The notes under the pieces: generated by a model
The model's input: only the letters and a program-made list of their open reading frames with translations
Told to the model about the DNA's origin: nothing
Database searches by the model: none
Shown: positions 1 to 4,541 of the stretch, one piece after another
Layout of the letters: each line of letters opens with the position of its first letter
How positions within the stretch are numbered: the first letter of the stretch is position 1
Source of the DNA: an uncultured bacterium
GTDB lineage: Bacteria; Verrucomicrobiota; Kiritimatiellia; CAIKKV01
Length of the DNA: 7,097 nucleotides
Direction: 5' to 3'
Assembly (NCBI GenBank): GCA_903828035.1
Contig: CAIKKV010000003.1
Span: 1 to 7,097, forward strand
Made by a program: the position numbers and the translations under genes

Positions 1-44
1 GGGTGGGCGTGGCCGTGGATTCCGCGCGCGTGGCGGCGCTATGA
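1..44 (+). CDS. 3' end of an unidentified upstream gene
   Basis: A reading frame open from the window edge (codons starting at base 3) ends at the TGA at 42-44. The visible C-terminus is VGVAVDSARVAAL. The stop overlaps the ATG of the next gene in an ATGA arrangement, which is typical of translationally coupled genes in one operon. Thirteen residues are too few to name the protein. Because the next gene is chorismate-mutase-like, an aromatic-pathway enzyme is a reasonable guess, but nothing in these residues shows it. Confidence 0.5.
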   Translation, partial: VGVAVDSARVAAL

Positions 45-460
45 GTTTTTCGCATGACGATTTGCAGAGGGTCCGGGACGAGATCCGCCAGGCGGATGAG
101 GCGCTGGTCCGTGACCTGGTTGAACAGGGGGCGGGGGCGGGGCCGGACTGGGAGCGGCGGGCGGCGGCGCGGCCGGCTTTCAAGTTCCGCGTGGATTTGG
201 GCGGCAAGGTGGCGGAGAGCAAGTTCCTCCAGAGTCCCGAGCGGTTCCGCTCCCTGGCCCAGGCGCGGGATGTCAAGGGGCTGGACCAGGCCATCACGGA
301 TGCCGCCATGGAGTCGGCCGTCCTGGACCGGGTCCGGCAGGCCGCGCTGGCTTGCGGGGGCGATGCCGTCCTGGCCGATCGCCTGGCGGTGCTGTATCGC
401 GACCGTGTCATTCCGGAGACCAAGACCGTCCAGATCCGCCGGATGATCGAGCTGGCCTGA
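41..460 (+). CDS. Chorismate mutase-like protein (AroQ fold) with insertions
   Basis: AroQ chorismate mutases are small all-helical cytoplasmic dimers that convert chorismate to prephenate for Phe/Tyr synthesis. Several catalytic positions of the E. coli enzyme can be matched by eye. R12 in VRDEIRQAD fits Arg11. R50 and K61, eleven residues apart in FRVDLGGKVAESKF, fit Arg28 and Lys39. E91 fits Glu52. T127 and Q131 in IPETKTVQ fit Ser84 and Gln88. The position of Arg51 appears to be M90, so one substrate-binding arginine may be lost. Relative to E. coli there are about 21 extra residues between R12 and R50 (a Gly/Ala-rich GAGAGPDWERR stretch) and about 17 between K61 and E91. At 139 residues it is longer than the usual 90-100 residue domain. 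The start is chosen for the ATGA overlap with the previous gene. A degenerate or non-catalytic AroQ relative is possible. Confidence 0.6.
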   Translation: MSFSHDDLQRVRDEIRQADEALVRDLVEQGAGAGPDWERRAAARPAFKFRVDLGGKVAESKFLQSPERFRSLAQARDVKGLDQAITDAAMESAVLDRVRQAALACGGDAVLADRLAVLYRDRVIPETKTVQIRRMIELA

Positions 461-465
461 TCGTT

Positions 466-469
466 GGAG
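466..469 (+). promoter_or_regulatory. Ribosome binding site of the beta-helix protein gene
   Basis: GGAG lies seven bases before the ATG at 477, inside the 16-base gap after the previous stop codon. It supports that start and the reading of the two genes as one operon. No promoter or terminator fits in the gap. Confidence 0.6.
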
Positions 470-476
470 AAAGTCG

Positions 477-2540
477 ATGAGACTCCTGACTATCCTGATG
501 GTTCTTGCCCTGCTCGGTATGCCAGACCTGCTTCGGGCCGATTCCGCGACGGAGCGAACCGCCCTGGCCACCGGCGACTGGTCCACGACGAACACATGGG
601 ACGGAGCGATTCCCGGAGACGGGGATACGATCCGCATCCGGGATGGCGTCACGGTCACGGTTGCCGATGCGCGGATCGTGGGACCCTCGGGCGCCAGCGG
701 GACCCCGGCGATTCATTTGCAGAAGTCAGGCGCGTTGGTGATCGCCAAAGGCGGCGATCTCCGTGTTCGCGGCGATGTGATCTATACTCCCGGCCTTGAC
801 GCCACCACGACGGCCGTCACGGTCCAGGGCGGCGGCGCCTGGCACTGGGATGCCTCCAAGGCCGCCGCGCCGCAGGCGACCTGCTACAGCTTTCATTCTT
901 CCGGGGACATGGCCTTCCGCGCCTTCGTGCTGGCTGGCTCGGCGGAGTCCCACGCGGTGCTCGGTTCTGATCCGGCCGGCGGCGCCGGCGCGTTCTCCCG
1001 GGCCGATAAATATTATGGCGGGCCGTTCAAGGCGGAGTACGGCGACATCGCGCGGATCGGCGGCACCAACACGGCGGGGTGGGACATCAAGTGGTCCCCG
1101 CGGCCGGTGGGGGTCATCTGGGATGTGAAGCACACGACCTTTTCCGGGTGCGGTCAGATCCGGATCACCGGCTTCATGCAGCCGGGCGGCGTTTTCCGCC
1201 ATGCCGGGAATGTTCATGAAGGGACCCTGTCGAAGTTCGTCTTCCTGGCTTTTCCCTGCGGCCCCGCGGCCAATGGCGTGCGCGAGCTGACTGGCAACGT
1301 CTTTGATGTGGCCGCGGCCGAGAAGACCATGATCGACGGGTATACGATCACGGGCAACTACTTCGGCGGCGGGCTGAACGTGCTGTGGCAGTCGGGCTCG
1401 TGGGCCCTGTGCGAGGGCAACTTCTACCGCCTGTCCGAGAAGTGGTGTCACGTGACCGGCAATCGCCTGGTCGATGCGTTCGTGTTCCTTGACCGCGACT
1501 GGGACAATCCCCATGTGCTGCACGGAACTCCCAGGTATCCCATCGACCTGGATGGCCTGATCTTTTCGCATGCCGGCGCGTGCAATTACGACTCGGGCGA
1601 ATGGATGTTCACGCAGCCCGGCTGCCGGCGCACGATTTTCCTCTCCAACCTGTACGGGTATGCCAGCGGCGAGATCACGGCCATCCTCGGGGCGGCGGCC
1701 GGCAAGGAGTGGACCTTCGAGCACAACACCTGGTTCGGCGGCTTCAAGGAGTCGATGGGCTATGCGGCGATCCAGTATTCCGAAGCGGGCAACACCCGGC
1801 CCGGGGCCATCAAATCCTTCCGCTCGAACATCCTGTGGAACCCGCAGCTGCCGGGCAAGAAGGCGAAGTTTTTGAAGATGAACGACATCCACAGCATGGG
1901 CGGCGATCAGCGGGGCGCGCCGCCCGTTCTCGATGTGGGCAATCCCGGGGACATCGATTACAACACGGGCTGGAATTATGTTCCAAACGCAGAGTTGGAT
2001 TTTCGAAACAAGGGCCATTACAACAATTTCGGAAAAGGGTACATCGGCAACTGGTCGAAGACGCCTGGCGAGCATGACGTCGATGAAGATCCCCGGTTTG
2101 TCGACTACCAGCGCGACCTGCCGCTGTTCGCTACCAAATGCCTGGGCGTGCAGCCGTCGCGCGGCGAATGGTCGGCCGCCCCCGCCACGCCCTACGCCGT
2201 GGGGGACACGGTGGTTCACGCCACCGGGATCCTCTGGGGGCTGCCCGTGCTGTACCGTTACATCGGCGGCGGTGGCGCGAATCCCGAGCCTGGGGCGGGC
2301 ACGCGCAAGGAGGGGGATGCCGGGCAGTGGCGGAAGAGCTGGGAATGGGCCAGCCTGCACTGTTTGCGCGAGGGCGTGCGCACGGGGCAGCGGTTTGGCG
2401 ACGGGGACGTCATCATGCATTTGATCAAGTGGGTCCGGGCGGGCTATGCCCCCACCAACCCCGCGCTCAAGGGCGCGGCCCACGACGGCACGGATATCGG
2501 CGCCGTGCCTTTTGCGCCACGCGTTCCTTCGGGTGAGTAG
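477..2540 (+). CDS. Exported right-handed beta-helix protein with G8-like and carbohydrate-binding-like segments
   Basis: The 687-residue protein starts with a Sec-type signal peptide: MR, a hydrophobic stretch at about 3-16, and a likely cleavage after LLRA (residue 21). Residues about 34-62 (DWSTTNTWDG, PGDGDTIRI, DGVTVTV) match the 'W...W.G..P..GD.V.I..G..V.V' pattern seen at the start of G8-type and related surface proteins. Residues about 140-460 show irregular beta-helix rungs such as FEHNTWFGG and SFRSNILWNP. DEDPRFVD (537-543) and GTDIGAVPF (671-679) are the usual closing motifs of secreted parallel beta-helix proteins. Between them, about 563-620, GEWSAAPATPYAVGDTVVH followed by LYRYIGGG and a late W resembles a CBM5/12-like module ('W.....Y..GD.V...G..Y.'). 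A role in binding or cleaving extracellular polysaccharide is plausible, but I see no catalytic motif I can name. Adhesin or structural protein are alternatives. Confidence 0.75.
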   Translation: MRLLTILMVLALLGMPDLLRADSATERTALATGDWSTTNTWDGAIPGDGDTIRIRDGVTVTVADARIVGPSGASGTPAIHLQKSGALVIAKGGDLRVRGDVIYTPGLDATTTAVTVQGGGAWHWDASKAAAPQATCYSFHSSGDMAFRAFVLAGSAESHAVLGSDPAGGAGAFSRADKYYGGPFKAEYGDIARIGGTNTAGWDIKWSPRPVGVIWDVKHTTFSGCGQIRITGFMQPGGVFRHAGNVHEGTLSKFVFLAFPCGPAANGVRELTGNVFDVAAAEKTMIDGYTITGNYFGGGLNVLWQSGSWALCEGNFYRLSEKWCHVTGNRLVDAFVFLDRDWDNPHVLHGTPRYPIDLDGLIFSHAGACNYDSGEWMFTQPGCRRTIFLSNLYGYASGEITAILGAAAGKEWTFEHNTWFGGFKESMGYAAIQYSEAGNTRPGAIKSFRSNILWNPQLPGKKAKFLKMNDIHSMGGDQRGAPPVLDVGNPGDIDYNTGWNYVPNAELDFRNKGHYNNFGKGYIGNWSKTPGEHDVDEDPRFVDYQRDLPLFATKCLGVQPSRGEWSAAPATPYAVGDTVVHATGILWGLPVLYRYIGGGGANPEPGAGTRKEGDAGQWRKSWEWASLHCLREGVRTGQRFGDGDVIMHLIKWVRAGYAPTNPALKGAAHDGTDIGAVPFAPRVPSGE

Positions 2541-2627
2541 GTGGGGAAGGCGTGGCGGTTGCGTTATGAGGGTTGTTCCATTTCGGGCGACAATGGGGCG
2601 GTCGCTTTCGGGCTGATCCAGCTTCCC

Positions 2628-2670
2628 CAACAGAACTTGGGAAACGATATCGGTTCCTCAAGTTCTGTTG
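2628..2670. repeat. 43-nt imperfect palindrome centred on CGATATCG
   Basis: CAACAGAACTTG (2628-2639) pairs with CAAGTTCTGTTG (2659-2670). The inner part GGAAACGATATCGGTTCC (2640-2657) is itself a palindrome with one A/G mismatch. A single extra base (T2658) breaks the symmetry. It could form a long hairpin in DNA or RNA, or present a symmetric protein-binding site. Confidence 0.7.
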
Positions 2671-2690
2671 CACCTTGAGGTTCGCGGCCA

Positions 2691-2729
2691 CGAGGCCAGC
2701 TCACCTCGCCGGAAGCCGGCTGAGCCTCG
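2691..2729. repeat. GC-rich imperfect hairpin inside the foldback element
   Basis: CGAGGCCAGC (2691-2700) pairs with GCTGAGCCTCG (2719-2729) apart from one bulged A. The loop region contains CCGGAAGCCGG, which can fold further. It sits between the two AT-centred palindromes. Confidence 0.45.
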
Positions 2730-2733
2730 AAAT

Positions 2734-2777
2734 CCACGGAAAACTAGAAAACCAATATTGGTTTTCGTTTTCCGTGG
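2734..2777. repeat. 44-nt near-perfect palindrome centred on CCAATATTGG
   Basis: CCACGGAAAAC (2734-2744) pairs exactly with GTTTTCCGTGG (2767-2777). The inner 20 bases (2747-2766, GAAAACCAAT then ATTGGTTTTC) are a perfect palindrome. The only asymmetry is a TA bulge at 2745-2746. Twenty-one base pairs in total make this the strongest fold in the window. The layout (outer arm of about 11 bp, small asymmetric bulge, inner GAAAnC...GGTTTC palindrome) matches the one at 2628-2670. Confidence 0.8.
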
Positions 2778-2819
2778 GGGCTCGCCCATTTTCGCCTGAT
2801 CGAAATGGAACAACCCCGT

Positions 2820-2874
2820 AGCCATCGCGCGCCCTGTTCGCTCTCGCTCACGTCGGGCGGCGCGCGAGATGGCT
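2820..2874. repeat. Long hairpin adjoining the foldback element
   Basis: AGCCATCGCGCGCC (2820-2833) pairs with GGCGCGCGAGATGGCT (2859-2874) with a 2-nt GA bulge, enclosing a loop of 25 bases. It starts four bases outside the right terminal repeat of the foldback element. It may be part of a larger composite repeat or a transcription barrier for the converging genes. Confidence 0.55.
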
Positions 2875-3000
2875 TCCGCCTAAGCCCGGCTCTGATGCAT
2901 GCGCAAATGCCACGAATCCTCCCTGTGACTATTGTCATCGGGCTTCAAGCGGGTAATCGGGCTGCAACAGACTCATGGCGGCGGACACGGAGGTCCGTCC

Positions 3001-3015
3001 TGCGCGCTTCGCGCA
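3001..3015 (-). terminator. Short hairpin after the nucleotidyltransferase gene, weak terminator candidate
   Basis: TGCGCG (3001-3006) and CGCGCA (3010-3015) form a 6-bp stem with a 3-base loop, 16 bases past the stop codon of the minus-strand gene ending at 3031. There is no T-run, so intrinsic termination is doubtful; Rho-dependent ending or use of the larger palindromes further on is equally possible. Confidence 0.25.
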
Positions 3016-3030
3016 AGGATAAGGAGGCGG

Positions 3031-4365
3031 CTAGGGCTTTTCGGTGTTGTAGGCCGCATGCTCGTTCAGCCACTTGCCGAAGAGCGCCCGCTCGCGCATG
3101 CGCGCCAGGTGCGCCGCGGTTTCGGCGCGATGGAACAAGCCGCGCGCCGCCAGCCGCCCGGCCATGCGAAGCGCGTTGCCGCCCACGTCCAGCGCGCGCG
3201 TCAGGTAGCAGGTGTATTTCCGGCAGGGCGTGAGCGGGAGCGAATGGTGCTGCAACATATAGCAGGCCATGTGCTCGCGGGTGGGGAACGCGGTCCTCAT
3301 CAAGTAGCGGGCTTTTCCGGAAAGCGGGGCTGAGCCCCAGTCCTCCAGCAGCGTGTAGAGCCGCGGCGCCGCATCGGGCTCGGGCTCCAGGGCGAGCGCC
3401 CTTGCCTGGTCGAGCCAGCGCTGATCGAAATCAGGGGGGCGCAGGGACTGGAGGACCTCCCGGGGCGCGGCTTCCCCGAGAAGGTCGGCGGTCAGCGCCA
3501 GGGCCACGTAGACGCTCTTTTCCTCGTGCCACGCCCCGGCCAGGGACAGGACTTCTTTCCAGTCAAGCTCATCACGATATCGCCGGAGCGTGGCCGCGAG
3601 GTCGCAAAGCGGCTTCAGCCCCATTTCCAGGCAGTGGAGCCGCATGTGCAGGCAGAGGTGAAGCACCAGGCATTCGGGAGAGAGCACCCGGGCGGGCACG
3701 CCCGCGAGGGTTGCCGGCCTTGCCGTTTTCCACAGCTGGCCGATGTTCTCCGCCCCCGCGCCGGGGGAGAGGCTCCAGTGCGCTTCGATCCGGGGATGGG
3801 GCGGCTGGAAAAACGAGGGAAGATGCTTCCCGGACACTCCGCGGACGAGGTCCTCGATTTCAAGGCCGCTCATGTCCGCCGCATAGCCCAGATCCCGCAG
3901 GCGGGCCGCCGTTTTGGCCAGATCGCTCCGCCCCACCAGCAGGTCGATATCGCCCATCGGGCGGAGCGCGATGTTTCCGTAGACGAGCTCGGCGAGATGG
4001 GCGCCTTTCAGCACGATGACGCCCACGCCGTCCTGCTGCAAGGCGGAGAGAACCCGGGCCAGATCCAGATAGAGGAGCTGGTTTTTCGTTCCGCTCATCA
4101 GGAACGCCTCGCGCAAGGACTGCAGGAGTTCGGCCGGGACCTGGATGGCGCCCGGGGGGAAAGCGGCAAGGCCGCTGTAGAGGAGGGGCTGAAGGCCGTG
4201 GCGGGCGGCCCGTTGAGCGATTTCGCGCCACTCGGCGTCCGAGAGCCCGCGAAGGAACTCCTCGGAGCGCCGGCTCCCGATCACGCCGCAAAGGCAGTCA
4301 AGCAACCGGGGGGCGGTCACGGACGAACTACCACGTGGGCTGGCCGGAAGGGTCCACATTGCCAT
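3031..4365 (-). CDS. NTP_transf_5-family nucleotidyltransferase
   Basis: The 444-residue protein has the features of the 'uncharacterised nucleotidyltransferase' family (NTP_transf_5). A helical N-terminal part is followed by VLKGAHLAELVYG (118-130), then R135 and MGDIDLLVG (137-145), whose D139 and D141 would be the metal-binding pair of the polymerase-beta fold. E194 in RIEAHW is a candidate third acidic residue. RLRDLGY (155-161) is also family-typical. Members of this family occur as accessory enzymes in some lasso-peptide clusters and near polysaccharide genes; the substrate is usually unknown. Here it follows a lasso-leader-type peptide gene on the same strand, which suggests the peptide as substrate or partner (inference). 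The start is uncertain: ATG at 4365 or 4359 would overlap the peptide gene by about 30-40 bases without a visible ribosome site, while GTG at 4320 begins seven bases after the peptide's stop, just before the conserved TAPRLLDCL. Confidence 0.8.
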   Translation of the reverse strand: MAMWTLPASPRGSSSVTAPRLLDCLCGVIGSRRSEEFLRGLSDAEWREIAQRAARHGLQPLLYSGLAAFPPGAIQVPAELLQSLREAFLMSGTKNQLLYLDLARVLSALQQDGVGVIVLKGAHLAELVYGNIALRPMGDIDLLVGRSDLAKTAARLRDLGYAADMSGLEIEDLVRGVSGKHLPSFFQPPHPRIEAHWSLSPGAGAENIGQLWKTARPATLAGVPARVLSPECLVLHLCLHMRLHCLEMGLKPLCDLAATLRRYRDELDWKEVLSLAGAWHEEKSVYVALALTADLLGEAAPREVLQSLRPPDFDQRWLDQARALALEPEPDAAPRLYTLLEDWGSAPLSGKARYLMRTAFPTREHMACYMLQHHSLPLTPCRKYTCYLTRALDVGGNALRMAGRLAARGLFHRAETAAHLARMRERALFGKWLNEHAAYNTEKP

Positions 4366-4519
4366 CGGTCACGTCAGCGGCGCTGCCGGCCACCGATTGG
4401 AGCGCGCCAAGAGTCTTGAGCGTCGGCTTGCTGTAGACGCGCCGGGGCGGCTCAGCCGTGGCCGCCGGGGGAAGCGGGGCGATCCGCTCGTCCGGGTTTC
4501 TGGTTTTGGCCTGTTTCAT
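4328..4519 (-). CDS. Lasso-type RiPP precursor peptide candidate
   Basis: A 63-residue peptide. YSKPTLKTLG (29-38) carries the Y-x-x-P-x-L-x-x-L-G signature of lasso-peptide leaders, which the B1/RRE protein recognises. The motif is preceded by an unusually long, Pro/Ala-rich N-terminal part (about 28 residues) and followed by a small-residue, acidic tail ending in GQPTW. The ATG at 4519 is chosen because AGGGAG lies four bases upstream and because a longer frame would run back into the upstream gene. The neighbouring NTP_transf_5 enzyme supports a RiPP role. The cleavage site is uncertain: cutting before G45 would give a 19-residue core with D52 at core position 8, suitable for a Gly1-Asp8 macrolactam, but position -2 is then Val rather than the usual Thr. 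No leader peptidase or cyclase gene is in the window. A leader-like peptide of another RiPP class is the main alternative. Confidence 0.7.
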   Translation of the reverse strand: MKQAKTRNPDERIAPLPPAATAEPPRRVYSKPTLKTLGALQSVAGSAADVTDGNVDPSGQPTW

Positions 4520-4523
4520 GGAT

Positions 4524-4529
4524 CTCCCT
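4524..4529 (-). promoter_or_regulatory. Ribosome binding site of the precursor peptide
   Basis: On the minus strand AGGGAG lies four bases before the ATG at 4519, inside the 22-base stretch after the surface-protein stop codon. It fixes the start of the 63-residue peptide and shows that the peptide is translated separately rather than as a tail of the longer frame. Confidence 0.6.
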
Positions 4530-4541
4530 TTCAAACAAGAA

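Larger units (their letters stand above)
2570..2816. repeat. Foldback/MITE-like element with long terminal inverted repeats
   Basis: GGGTTGTTCCATTTCG at 2570-2585 is matched exactly, in reverse complement, by 2801-2816. The match continues inward after a 4-nt bulge on the right side: GGCGACAATGGGGCG (2586-2600) pairs with the complement of 2783-2796 with about two differences, giving arms of about 30 bp. Inside lie three more imperfect palindromes. The element is about 247 bp and codes for no protein, as expected of a MITE, REP/BIME-like repeat or foldback element. No clear target-site duplication is visible at the ends, and no second copy lies in the window, so mobility is an inference. Confidence 0.55.
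2541..3030. other. Convergent intergenic region rich in inverted repeats
   Basis: This 490-base stretch separates two genes that read toward each other. I see no credible gene in it; the short open frames have no ribosome binding site and their sequence is explained by palindromes. It holds a foldback-like element (2570-2816), a further hairpin directly beside it (2820-2874) and a short hairpin near 3001-3015. The part between 2875 and 3000 has only minor features, such as ATCGGGCT occurring twice. The palindromes could serve as transcription barriers for both converging units, but none is followed by a clear T-run. Confidence 0.7.

Noticed and set aside
726..2630. Long minus-strand open frame (634 codons) opposite the beta-helix gene
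   Set aside because: It is rich in Arg, Gly, Ala and Pro as expected from the antisense of a GC-rich gene, has no recognisable domain, and the plus strand has a signal peptide, ribosome site and family motifs.
2560..2825. Target-site duplication flanking the foldback element
   Set aside because: Bases directly outside the two arms (GTTATGA on the left, CGTAGCC on the right) show no convincing direct repeat.
2541..3030. CRISPR array or tRNA/rRNA gene in the intergenic region
   Set aside because: There are no regularly spaced direct repeats; the structure is palindromic, and no cloverleaf or conserved T-loop is seen.
4331..4363. Lasso core starting at G53 after T51-D52, using the T-x-G rule
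   Set aside because: The resulting 11-residue core has its only acid at position 4, too close for a 7-9 residue macrolactam ring.
3402..4419. Plus-strand open frames opposite the nucleotidyltransferase
   Set aside because: They are Arg/Pro/Gly-rich antisense frames without ribosome sites or motifs, while the minus frame has the KG...DID signature.
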